Source: Methylorubrum populi
GTDB taxonomy: Bacteria > Pseudomonadota > Alphaproteobacteria > Rhizobiales > Beijerinckiaceae
Assembly: GCF_002355515.1 (NCBI RefSeq)
Contig: NZ_AP014809.1
Coordinates: forward strand, 835,001 to 850,000
DNA: 15,000 nt
Reading direction: 5' to 3'
The notes under the pieces are model-generated. The model did no database searches. It saw nothing but the letters and a program-made list of their open reading frames with translations, and had not been told where the DNA came from. The translations under genes were made by a program, and so were the position numbers. Positions 7,153-13,516 of the stretch are shown here, one piece after another (the first letter of the stretch is position 1; each line of letters opens with the position of its first letter).

Positions 7153-7188
7153 GTCGGCTCCTCTCGGCGCATCCACGGGGATCGGCTG

Positions 7189-7236
7189 GGACGCGCTCCG
7201 CCGAGTTGGGGACCGGTTCGGCAGGGGAGCGCGTCC
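7189..7236 (-). other. Strong intercistronic stem-loop
   Basis: GGACGCGCTCC (7189-7199) and GGAGCGCGTCC (7226-7236) form a perfect 11-bp stem. Inside, GCCGA (7200-7204) pairs with TCGGC (7218-7222), giving a nested 5-bp extension with a 3-nt bulge. It starts 15 nt after the SDR stop on the minus strand. No T-run follows, so it is better read as an mRNA stability, attenuation or factor-dependent termination element than an intrinsic terminator. Confidence 0.55.
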
Positions 7237-7251
7237 GCGGGTGGGTCCGTC

Positions 7252-8262
7252 TCAGCGGTGGCGGCTGCCGCCGATGAGGCTCGCCGCGGCGGCGAGCCCG
7301 ACGCCGGCGACGACCGCCGCGGTGGTCAGCGGGTGGAGCGCGGAGCGCGTGTAGAGGCTGCGCCGCATCACGTAGCCCGGATGGCTCCCGGCGGTGCGCC
7401 CACCGGTGCCCGCCCGGTAGAGCGACCCTTCCGGGTCGCGGGGCGGCTCCTCGCGCTGCTGCAGGCCCGCCATGCTGCTCCCAACCGTGTCGAAGACGCG
7501 GGGCGCGACGGCCTGGGCCGCGCTCATGATCCGGCCGCCGCCACCGATATAGATGTCGCGGCGGGGATGCACCGCGGCGTGAAGGATCGCCTCGGCGACC
7601 TCCTCGGTGCGGTAGACCGGCGGCGGCAGCTTCGGCTCGCGGTCGGTGTAGTTGCGGGCATTCGCCGGGAAGGGCGTGTCGATCGCCGCCGGCTTGATCA
7701 GGGTGACCGCGACCGGCGCCCCCTCCTCCTTCAGCTCGATGCGCAGGGAGTCGGTGAAGCCTTTGATGGCGTGCTTGCTCGCGCTGTACATGCCCTGGAG
7801 CGGGAAGGCGACGTCGGAGGCGACGCTGCCGAGATTGATCAGCGTGCCGCCGCTGTCCTTCAGATGCGGCAGGGCGACGAGCGAGCCGTAGACCACGCCC
7901 CAGAAGTTGACGTCGAACAGGCGCCGGTGATCGCCGTCCTCGATCTCTTCGAGCCGTCCGATGATCGAGAGCCCGGCATCGTTCACCCAGGTGTCGATGC
8001 GGCCGTAGCGCTCGATCGTGGTCCGGGCCAGGGCCTCGACCTGGGCGCGGTCGGAGACATCGGTGACGACGTCGAGCGCCTCTCCGCCCTGCCGTTCGAT
8101 TTCGGCCCGGATCTCGGCCAGGGCGTCCCCGTTGCGGGCGGCGAGCACGACCCGGGCGCCGCGCGCCGCGGCCATGCGCGCGGTCGCAAGCCCGATGCCG
8201 CTCGAGGCGCCGGTGATAACGATGACCTGCTGGTCGAGCGGCTTCTTGGCAGCGCTCGGCAT
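7252..8262 (-). CDS. SDR-family oxidoreductase with C-terminal membrane anchor (SDR-A)
   Basis: 336 aa NAD(P)-dependent short-chain dehydrogenase of the classical type. Motifs: cofactor-binding TGASSGIG at 17-24, D68 in VVTDVSD, NDAG at 94-97 (normally NNAG), and the catalytic set N119, S146, Y159 and K163 (YSASK). After the Rossmann domain comes an atypical extension of about 100 residues, Gly/Arg rich (about 245-305), ending in one hydrophobic helix (TTAAVVAGVGLAAAASLIGG) and a short basic tail, SRHR. ATG 8262 is chosen because AGGAG (minus of 8269-8273) is 6 nt upstream; the ATG at 8268 directly abuts that site and is unlikely. It is a paralogue of the SDR at 12155-13153. The substrate is unknown. 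Confidence 0.9.
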   Translation of the reverse strand: MPSAAKKPLDQQVIVITGASSGIGLATARMAAARGARVVLAARNGDALAEIRAEIERQGGEALDVVTDVSDRAQVEALARTTIERYGRIDTWVNDAGLSIIGRLEEIEDGDHRRLFDVNFWGVVYGSLVALPHLKDSGGTLINLGSVASDVAFPLQGMYSASKHAIKGFTDSLRIELKEEGAPVAVTLIKPAAIDTPFPANARNYTDREPKLPPPVYRTEEVAEAILHAAVHPRRDIYIGGGGRIMSAAQAVAPRVFDTVGSSMAGLQQREEPPRDPEGSLYRAGTGGRTAGSHPGYVMRRSLYTRSALHPLTTAAVVAGVGLAAAASLIGGSRHR

Positions 8263-8287
8263 GCGCATCTCCTGTCTCGTGAAGCGG

Positions 8288-8396
8288 CCGGGCGTTCGAC
8301 GCGCAAGCGTCGTCCCGGAGAGTGTCAGCCGGTGAACCCGGCCGCCAACGGCTCAGTTTCTCGCGATTTGAGGAGAGCGGCGCCGGATTACCGGCG
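8288..8396. other. Three stem-loops in the hydrolase-SDR spacer
   Basis: The 161-bp spacer between the cysteine hydrolase and SDR-A contains three hairpins. First, CGACGC (8297-8302) with GCGTCG (8307-8312) across a 4-nt loop, flanked by an outer CCGGG/CCCGG stem (8288-8292 and 8314-8318). Second, GCCGG (8328-8332) with CCGGC (8338-8342). Third, CGCCGG (8381-8386) with CCGGCG (8391-8396) around ATTA. None has a T-run. The first lies close upstream of the SDR-A ribosome binding site. GC-rich DNA forms such stems easily, so a role is only suggested. Confidence 0.35.
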
Positions 8397-8423
8397 GTCG
8401 ACCGCAAAAGTCAGCGCGACACG

Positions 8424-9035
8424 TCAGCTCCAACCGTCGAGGATCTCGGCGGTCGGGGCCGTCTCGATCTGCTCGCCGAAGCGGCTCTGATAGAGGAACA
8501 TCATCGCGTCGTAGGTCTGATCGGCCGACGAGCAGACCGCGTCGCAGGCGACGATGACGCGGTAGCCGCGATCGACCGCGCCGAGGATGGTGGCGAGCAC
8601 GCAGACATCGGTCTCGCCCCCCGTCACCACGAGGGTGTCGATGCCTTTCGCCTCCAGCATCCGCTCCAGATCGGGCCCCATCCAGGGCGAGTAGACGAGC
8701 TTGTCGACGACCTTGGCCGGCGGCACGAACCGGGTCAGGCTCGGCATCAGCTCGACCATCTCCGGCCCGAGCGCATCGAGCGTCATCTTGGGCCAGTGCT
8801 CGTAGTAGCGCCGCCACGCGCCCCGCCCCTCCTCGGCCGAGCGGATCGGCACGAAGCGGGTGAAGACGGTCCGCTCCGGATGGGCGGCGGCGAGGCGCTC
8901 GATGTTCGGCAGGATGCGGGCGAGCCAGGGCGTGTGCCAGTCGGTCTCCTCGGAGAACATCCGCTGCGCGTCGACGCAGAGATGGGCGGCCCGCGGGCCG
9001 AGTTCACCGAATTTCAGGCCGTCCTTGCCTGCCAT
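8424..9035 (-). CDS. Isochorismatase-type cysteine hydrolase
   Basis: 203 aa, the usual size for the isochorismatase-like superfamily (nicotinamidase, N-carbamoylsarcosine amidase and related C-N or vinyl-ether hydrolases). The catalytic triad is visible: D22 in LCVDAQRMF, K112 in KVVDKLVYSPW and C145 in VVTGGETDVCVLAT. The neighbourhood of C145 and the following ILGAVDRGYRVIVACDAVCSS are typical of the family. No signal peptide, so cytoplasmic. ATG 9035 has GGAG about 8 nt upstream. It starts 39 bp after the alcohol dehydrogenase stop, so the two are probably co-transcribed. True isochorismatase activity is unlikely to be assignable without siderophore genes nearby; the substrate is unknown. 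Confidence 0.88.
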   Translation of the reverse strand: MAGKDGLKFGELGPRAAHLCVDAQRMFSEETDWHTPWLARILPNIERLAAAHPERTVFTRFVPIRSAEEGRGAWRRYYEHWPKMTLDALGPEMVELMPSLTRFVPPAKVVDKLVYSPWMGPDLERMLEAKGIDTLVVTGGETDVCVLATILGAVDRGYRVIVACDAVCSSADQTYDAMMFLYQSRFGEQIETAPTAEILDGWS

Positions 9036-9074
9036 GGCTCGCTCCAGATTCCCTTTTCCTCGTCTTTGCTCGGC

Positions 9075-10247
9075 TCAGTTCGGGTGGAAGACGACCTTCA
9101 CGCAGCCATCCTTCTTGTCGCGGAAGGTCTTGTAGAGGTCGGGACCGTCGGCGAGGTCGGTGGAGCGGTGGGTGATCAGCGAGGCGGTGTCGAACTTGCC
9201 CTGCTGGATCAGCTTGGTCAGCGGTTCGAGGTAGCGCTTCACGTGCGTCTGGCCGCTCTTCATGGTGAGCCCCTTCTGCACGATCGCGCCCATATTGACG
9301 GGGATCGGCCCGCCATAGACGCCGGGCACCGAGACGATGCCGCAGGGCCGCACCGCCCGGATCGCCTCCATCAGCGCGTAGGGCCGCTCGGTCGAGGTCA
9401 GCTTCTCCTGCAGCGTCGAGATCACGCTGGAGAGGCCGTGCCCGGCACTGGCCTCCATGCCGACGCAGTCGATCACGCCGTCGGCGCCCTCGCCGCGGCT
9501 GATCTCCTTGATGCGCTCGAACACGTCTTCCTTGGCGAAGTCGATGATGTCGGTCGCGCCGTATTTCGTGGCCAGCGCAAGGCGCTCCGGCACCGTGTCG
9601 ATGGCGATGATCCGCTCGGCGCCCATGATCTGGGCGGACTGGATCGCGAACAGCCCGACGGGCCCCGCGCCCCACACGGCGATGATCTCACCGCCCTTGA
9701 TCTCGCAATGCTCGGCGCCCTGCCAGCCGGTGGGCAGGATGTCGGTGAGGAACAGGACGGATTCGTCGTCCATGCCGTCGGGCACCTTCATCGGCGCGAC
9801 GTCGGCCATCGGCACGCGCACGTACTCGGCTTGGCCTCCCCAGTAGCCGCCGGTGATGTGCGAGTAGCCGAACAGGCCGGCGGTGGTGAAGCCGAACTGC
9901 GCCGCCGCCATCTCGGCATTGCGGTTCGAGCGCTGGCAGACCGACCAGTTGCCGAGCTTGCACTGGCGGCACTCGCCGCAATTGATGTTGAAGGGCACGA
10001 CGATGCGGTCGCCCTTCTTGAATTTGGTGAAGCCCGGCGCGGTCTCGACCACCTCGCCCATGAATTCGTGCCCGAGCACGTCGCCCGATTTCATCGTCGG
10101 CATCTGCCCGTCCATCAGGTGGAGGTCGGAGCCGCAGATCGCGCAGGAGGTGACCTTGATGATGACGTCGCGGGACTCCTCGATCGACGGGTCTGGCACC
10201 GTGTCGCAGCGGATGTCGCCTTTGCCGTGCCAGCACAATGCCTTCAT
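9075..10247 (-). CDS. Zinc-dependent alcohol dehydrogenase (FDH-like MDR family)
   Basis: 390 aa medium-chain dehydrogenase. Catalytic zinc ligands are visible at C38 (CAICGSDLH) and H60/E61 (GHEFMGE); the structural zinc lobe has C90, C93, C96 and C104. The nucleotide-binding fold carries GAGPVG at 193-198, and D217 at the end of the second strand points to NAD. Length and the insert ITGGYWGGQAEYVRVP match the formaldehyde-dehydrogenase-like, glutathione-independent branch seen in many rhizobial-type genomes. It probably oxidises an alcohol or aldehyde in the cytoplasm. ATG 10247 (MKALCWHGKGDI) matches the family N-terminus and has GAGG 8-9 nt upstream; the frame stays open far upstream but that part overlaps the FUSC gene. 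Downstream is the cysteine hydrolase, 39 bp away. Confidence 0.92.
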   Translation of the reverse strand: MKALCWHGKGDIRCDTVPDPSIEESRDVIIKVTSCAICGSDLHLMDGQMPTMKSGDVLGHEFMGEVVETAPGFTKFKKGDRIVVPFNINCGECRQCKLGNWSVCQRSNRNAEMAAAQFGFTTAGLFGYSHITGGYWGGQAEYVRVPMADVAPMKVPDGMDDESVLFLTDILPTGWQGAEHCEIKGGEIIAVWGAGPVGLFAIQSAQIMGAERIIAIDTVPERLALATKYGATDIIDFAKEDVFERIKEISRGEGADGVIDCVGMEASAGHGLSSVISTLQEKLTSTERPYALMEAIRAVRPCGIVSVPGVYGGPIPVNMGAIVQKGLTMKSGQTHVKRYLEPLTKLIQQGKFDTASLITHRSTDLADGPDLYKTFRDKKDGCVKVVFHPN

Positions 10248-10268
10248 GAAACGTCCTCGCGGTTCGAC

Positions 10269-10293
10269 CGGTGATGCCACCGGGGCATCGCCG
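10269..10293 (-). other. Stem-loop between FUSC gene and alcohol dehydrogenase
   Basis: CGGTGATGCC (10269-10278) pairs with GGCATCGCCG (10284-10293) over 10 positions, with one T-G wobble and a 5-nt loop. It lies after the FUSC stop and about 20 nt before the dehydrogenase start on the minus strand, without a T-run. It may separate expression of the two genes. Confidence 0.45.
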
Positions 10294-10298
10294 CAGGA

Positions 10299-10325
10299 AA
10301 CCCCGAGCGCGTACGGCCAAGTTCC
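10299..10325 (-). promoter_or_regulatory. Candidate sigma-EcfG-like promoter for the alcohol dehydrogenase
   Basis: On the minus strand GGAAC (10325-10321) is an exact match to the -35 of alphaproteobacterial general-stress sigma factor EcfG, followed after 18 bp by GGTT (10302-10299). The known consensus is GGAAC, 16-17 bp, then cGTT, so the spacing is 1-2 bp too long and one base of the -10 differs. It lies about 75 bp ahead of the start codon. A weak candidate. Confidence 0.25.
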
Positions 10326-10342
10326 GTCGAGGATATCGGCCG

Positions 10343-10957
10343 CTACAGTTTGACCCCGAGCCAGCGGTTCACCCGCGTCACCAGCCAGACCGTTACGATG
10401 GCCACGCTCACGCCCCAGCCGACCTCCAGCACCCGCGAACCCGCCATGCGCTCCACCGGCCCGAGATGGGGCACGAGCAGGATGATCGTGGCGGTGATGC
10501 CGGACAGGCGGCAGGCGCTCGCCACGTTGAGGAGCCAGCAGGCGAGAATCGCCAGCACCACGCCCAAAGCGTAGGTCGGCACGGACGGTCCCAGGGTGAG
10601 GTAGGCGGCGAGCCCGATGAGGCCGCCGATGGCGGCGCCGGTGAACTGGTCCCGGGCGGTGGAGCGGGTCGCGCCGAATTCGGTCTGGGCCACGGCGACC
10701 GCGGTGATCGCCGCCCAGAATCCCTCCTGCAGGCCGAGAAGCTGGGTCGGCAGATAGGCGGCGATGGCCGCGACCGACGACATGATCCCGTGGGCGAGGC
10801 CGCCGGCGAAGCGGCGGCGCAGGGGCAGACGCTTGTGGAGCCGCGTGACCTGATCCCGCAGCCAGCGGATGCGGCTGGTGTCGCGATCGGCCCGGCGCGC
10901 CGTCTCGGCGGTGGATTCCTGCCGCGCGTCGTCCGGGGCGGCCCGCTCGCTTCCCAT
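10343..10957 (-). CDS. FUSC-family / aromatic acid exporter-like membrane protein
   Basis: About 204 aa: a basic cytoplasmic N-terminus (about 1-55) followed by six hydrophobic segments (GIMSSVAAIAAYLPTQLLG, GFWAAITAVAVAQ, FTGAAIGGLIGLAAYL, YALGVVLAILACWLLNVA, ITATIILLVPHLG and VGWGVSVAIVTVWLV). This is the single membrane domain of the FUSC/ArAE superfamily, whose larger members (AaeB) export aromatic acids; the cytosolic half of full-length proteins is missing, as in many short members. ATG 10957 is preferred for its GGAGG with 5-nt spacing; ATG 10996 (AAGGAG, 11-nt spacing) is a fair alternative giving 217 aa. It is first in the leftward arm, divergent from the SDR at 11230. The substrate is not known. 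Confidence 0.8.
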   Translation of the reverse strand: MGSERAAPDDARQESTAETARRADRDTSRIRWLRDQVTRLHKRLPLRRRFAGGLAHGIMSSVAAIAAYLPTQLLGLQEGFWAAITAVAVAQTEFGATRSTARDQFTGAAIGGLIGLAAYLTLGPSVPTYALGVVLAILACWLLNVASACRLSGITATIILLVPHLGPVERMAGSRVLEVGWGVSVAIVTVWLVTRVNRWLGVKL

Positions 10958-11133
10958 CTGATCCTCCCCGTGACGCAACGCCTGATCGGTCGGCATCCGC
11001 TCGTTCTCTCCTTGAGATTCGCCACGTCTGAGGGCTGCGCGGCGCCCATGATCGCGCCCCGGCGGCTCGGCGGGCGATGACCCCCATGCATCGAAACACG
11101 GCGCGAGACCGATGGGGCGGGTCAAATTTCCGT

Positions 11134-11158
11134 CGAACTCCCCCAGCCCGGCGGGGTT
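11134..11158 (+). promoter_or_regulatory. Candidate sigma-EcfG-like promoter for the SDR at 11230
   Basis: CGAAC (11134-11138) followed after 16 bp by GGTT (11155-11158) has the spacing of the alphaproteobacterial EcfG promoter (GGAAC, 16-17 bp, cGTT), with one mismatch in each box. It ends about 72 bp before the start codon. Two ACGCGT copies (11183-11188, 11197-11202) lie between it and the gene. Weak, sequence-only call. Confidence 0.25.
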
Positions 11159-11229
11159 GTCCGGGCATTCCCCGACATCCCGACGCGTACGCCCCCACGC
11201 GTCCCATCCAAGACACCGGAGCCCGGCTC

Positions 11230-12087
11230 ATGGAATCCTTTCCCAAGCCTCCCTTCCCCGATCAGCCGCAGCCGATGCCCGGCGCGACGCGGGCGATGGA
11301 CCCGAAGCCGGACCACGGCGAGACGAGCTACAAAGGGTCCGGCCGCCTGGAGGGCAAGAAGGCGATCGTCACCGGCGGCGATTCCGGGATCGGCCGCGCC
11401 GTTGCGATCGCCTTTGCCCGCGAGGGCGCCGACGTGCTGATCTCCTATCTCGACGAGGAGGAGGACGCCGCCGAGACGCGCCGTCTGATCGAGGAGGCCG
11501 GACGCAAGGCCGTGTTGGTGCCGGGCAATATCGGCGAGGCCGCCCATTGCAGGCGGATCGTCGAGCGGGCGGTGGAGGCCTTCGGGCGGATCGACGTGCT
11601 CGTCAACAACGCCGCGCATCAGGCGACCTTCACCGCCCCGGAAGAGATCTCCGACGAGGAGTGGGAGAAGACCTTCCAGGTGAACATCCACGCGATGTTC
11701 TACCTGACCAAGGCGGCGCTGCCGCATATGGGCGAGGGCGCATCCATCATCAACACGACCTCGGTCAACGCCGACACGCCGAGCCCGCAACTGCTCGCCT
11801 ACGCTACCACCAAGGGGGCAATCCAGAATTACACCGGCGGCCTCGCGCAGATGCTGGCCGAGCGGGGCATTCGCGTGAACTGCGTCGCGCCGGGGCCGAT
11901 CTGGACGCCGCTGATCCCCTCGACCATGCCGACCGAGAAGGTGAAGCAGTTCGGCTCGCAGGTGCCGATGAAGCGGCCGGGCCAGCCGAAGGAACTCGCG
12001 CCGGTCTACGTGATGCTGGCCTCCGACGAGTCGAGCTACGTCTCCGGCGCCACGGTGGCGGTGACCGGCGGCAAGCCGATCCTTTGA
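11230..12087 (+). CDS. SDR-family oxidoreductase, YghA/general stress protein 39-like (SDR-B)
   Basis: 285 aa classical short-chain dehydrogenase of the group containing E. coli YghA and Bacillus general stress protein 39. The proline-rich N-terminal extension (PKPPFPDQPQPMPG, then DPKPDHGETSYKGSGRLEGK) is characteristic of that group. Motifs: TGGDSGIG at 48-55, NNAA at 126-129, N152, S178, Y191 and K195 (YATTK), and the C-terminal YVSGATVAVTGGKPIL ending at the cofactor pocket. All catalytic residues are present. ATG 11230 has GGAG with 8-nt spacing; the frame is open upstream to 11077, but that part lacks family similarity. It is the first gene of the rightward arm, 67 bp ahead of a second SDR. 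A stress role is inferred from family. Confidence 0.92.
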   Translation: MESFPKPPFPDQPQPMPGATRAMDPKPDHGETSYKGSGRLEGKKAIVTGGDSGIGRAVAIAFAREGADVLISYLDEEEDAAETRRLIEEAGRKAVLVPGNIGEAAHCRRIVERAVEAFGRIDVLVNNAAHQATFTAPEEISDEEWEKTFQVNIHAMFYLTKAALPHMGEGASIINTTSVNADTPSPQLLAYATTKGAIQNYTGGLAQMLAERGIRVNCVAPGPIWTPLIPSTMPTEKVKQFGSQVPMKRPGQPKELAPVYVMLASDESSYVSGATVAVTGGKPIL

Positions 12088-12154
12088 TTTGTTCCGCAGT
12101 ACCGAAGGGACGCGTCCGCTCCTCCGGGTCGGACGCCGTGGCCGGGAGTCCGCC

Positions 12155-13153
12155 TTGAAGAACCTGCACGGAGCCGTCGTCGTCATCGCCGGCGCATCGA
12201 GCGGCATCGGCCGCGCCGCCGCCCTCGCCTTCGCCCGGGCCGGCGCCCACGTCGTCGTCGCGGCCCGGCGCCGGGAGCCGCTCGAACGGCTCGCGGAGGA
12301 GTGCGGCCGCATCGGTCCGGCGGCGCTCGCCGTGCCCACCGACGTCACCGATCCGCAGGCGGTCGAGGCCCTGGCCCGCGCGGCGGAGGAGCGCTTCGGC
12401 CGCATCGACGCCTGGATCAACAATGCCGGCACCGGCGTGTTCGGCCCGTTCCAGGATGCGCCGCTCGACCTGCATCGCCGCACCGTCGAGGTGAACCTGT
12501 TCGGCGCCATGCACGGCGCCTACGCCGTCCTGCCCCGCTTCCTCGAACGGGAGCGGGGCGTTCTCGTCAACATGGTCTCGTTGGGCGGCTGGGCGCCGGC
12601 CCCGTTCGCCGCCGCCTACACCGCGAGCAAGTTCGGCCTGCGCGGCTTCTCGGCCAGCCTGCGCCAGGAGGTGCGGCGCTTCCCCCACATCCATGTCTGC
12701 GCGGTGTTTCCGGCCATGGTCGACACGCCGGGCTTCGTGCACGGCGCCAACGTCTCCGGCCGCACCCTCGACCCCGGCCCGATGCTCTACGCTCCGGAGG
12801 AGGTCGCCGAGACCCTCGTCCACGTCGTGCGCCATCCCCGCGACGAGATCGCGGTGGGCTGGCCCGCCCGCGCGGCCCAGGCCGCCTACGCGCTGGCGCC
12901 GGGACCGACCGAGCACCTGATGGGCCTTGCCCTCAACCGGACCCTCGACCGGGCCCGCCCCGCCCCCAAGACACACGGGGCGTTGCGCGCGCCGGTCCGC
13001 GAGGGCACGGCGTCGGACGGAGGCTGGCTCGCGCGCAAACGCCTGCCCTCGGCCTCGACCTTGAGCGGAATCGGCGTGGCCGTCCTCGGCGCCGGTGCAG
13101 CCCTGGCTCTCGGGAGCCTGCTCGGCGGCCGTTCCGAACGATCGGGACGGTGA
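12155..13153 (+). CDS. SDR-family oxidoreductase with C-terminal membrane anchor (SDR-C)
   Basis: 332 aa short-chain dehydrogenase, clearly paralogous to SDR-A. Motifs: AGASSGIG at 12-19 (A in place of the usual T), TDVTD at 62-66, NNAG at 89-92, N114, S142, Y155 and K159 (YTASK). A shared signature EEVAETLVHVVRHPRDEI appears in both paralogues. After the catalytic domain comes a long linker and one hydrophobic helix (SGIGVAVLGAGAALALGSLLGG) near the C-terminus, with a basic tail. TTG 12155 is the best start: GGGAG lies about 8 nt upstream and MKNLHGAVVVIAG fits the family; no ATG or GTG is available in frame nearby. It follows SDR-B by 67 bp and is probably in the same operon. Substrate unknown. 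Confidence 0.88.
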   Translation: MKNLHGAVVVIAGASSGIGRAAALAFARAGAHVVVAARRREPLERLAEECGRIGPAALAVPTDVTDPQAVEALARAAEERFGRIDAWINNAGTGVFGPFQDAPLDLHRRTVEVNLFGAMHGAYAVLPRFLERERGVLVNMVSLGGWAPAPFAAAYTASKFGLRGFSASLRQEVRRFPHIHVCAVFPAMVDTPGFVHGANVSGRTLDPGPMLYAPEEVAETLVHVVRHPRDEIAVGWPARAAQAAYALAPGPTEHLMGLALNRTLDRARPAPKTHGALRAPVREGTASDGGWLARKRLPSASTLSGIGVAVLGAGAALALGSLLGGRSERSGR

Positions 13154-13197
13154 ACGCGAACGCCGCCGAGAAAACCCCCGGTTAAGCCTAAGCCCCT

Positions 13198-13223
13198 ATC
13201 ACCGGCCCATCGAGCCTGGTGAT
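13198..13223 (+). other. Stem-loop just ahead of the 59-aa ORF ribosome site
   Basis: ATCACCGG (13198-13205) pairs with CTGGTGAT (13216-13223) with one wobble and a 10-nt loop. It ends one base before the AAAGGAG ribosome site at 13225-13231, so it could influence translation of the small protein. Chance folding is possible. Confidence 0.35.
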
Positions 13224-13236
13224 GAAAGGAGCGCCG

Positions 13237-13416
13237 ATGACCAGGGACCAACTCGCGACCGAACTGAAGCGCATGGCCTCCTCGCAGGTCAGCGACATCG
13301 AGCGCGCGGTCAAGGCGGGCCACAAGACCATCGCCCTGAACGAACTGGCCGACCTCGACCGTCAGCTCAAGGCGCTCGCCGCCGCCCTCAAGGCCAAGCC
13401 CGTCGTCCGGGCCTGA
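13237..13416 (+). CDS. Small 59-aa helical protein, hypothetical
   Basis: MTRDQLATELKRMASSQVSD begins a short Lys/Ala/Leu-rich, probably two-helix protein (second helix ELADLDRQLKALAAALKAK). ATG 13237 has a strong AAAGGAG 5 nt upstream, better than the ATGs at 13219 and 13222. No known domain, signal peptide or metal site. It follows SDR-C by 83 bp, in the same direction, with a stem-loop in the spacer. The base composition is like that of the neighbours, which supports real coding. Function unknown; small cytoplasmic proteins of this type often accompany stress genes, but that is only context. Confidence 0.65.
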   Translation: MTRDQLATELKRMASSQVSDIERAVKAGHKTIALNELADLDRQLKALAAALKAKPVVRA

Positions 13417-13457
13417 GCCCGCATATCAACGCACCATCGAATCGATCGGACTGCCAC

Positions 13458-13481
13458 GGCCCCCGCCCCCGGGCGGAGGCC
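13458..13481. terminator. Possible bidirectional terminator hairpin between convergent genes
   Basis: GGCC (13458-13461) with GGCC (13478-13481) and CCGCCC (13463-13468) with GGGCGG (13471-13476) form a near-perfect stem with a C/A mismatch and a tight loop. It lies in the 100-bp spacer between the converging 59-aa ORF and the ubiB-like gene. There is no T-run on either side, so termination is uncertain. Confidence 0.35.
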
Positions 13482-13516
13482 GCGCCCGCCCGATGGATCC
13501 CGACGACCCATCCGCC

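Noticed and set aside
8322..10274. Long open frame on the plus strand across the cysteine hydrolase and alcohol dehydrogenase
   Set aside because: Antisense to two genes with intact catalytic motifs; its protein has no recognisable domain and the His/Asp/Gly-rich bias expected of a shadow frame.
11183..11202. Two ACGCGT copies as an operator
   Set aside because: Self-complementary GC-rich hexamers are frequent in such DNA; there is no further support.
10248..11246. N-terminal extension of the alcohol dehydrogenase frame up to 11246, which would make a 723-aa fusion
   Set aside because: The extra part is an out-of-frame reading of the FUSC gene; the ADH family N-terminus starts at 10247 with its own ribosome site.
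12112..12137. Stem GCGTCCG/CGGACGC between SDR-B and SDR-C
   Set aside because: A 7-bp stem with a 12-nt loop and no T-run is within what chance gives at this GC content.
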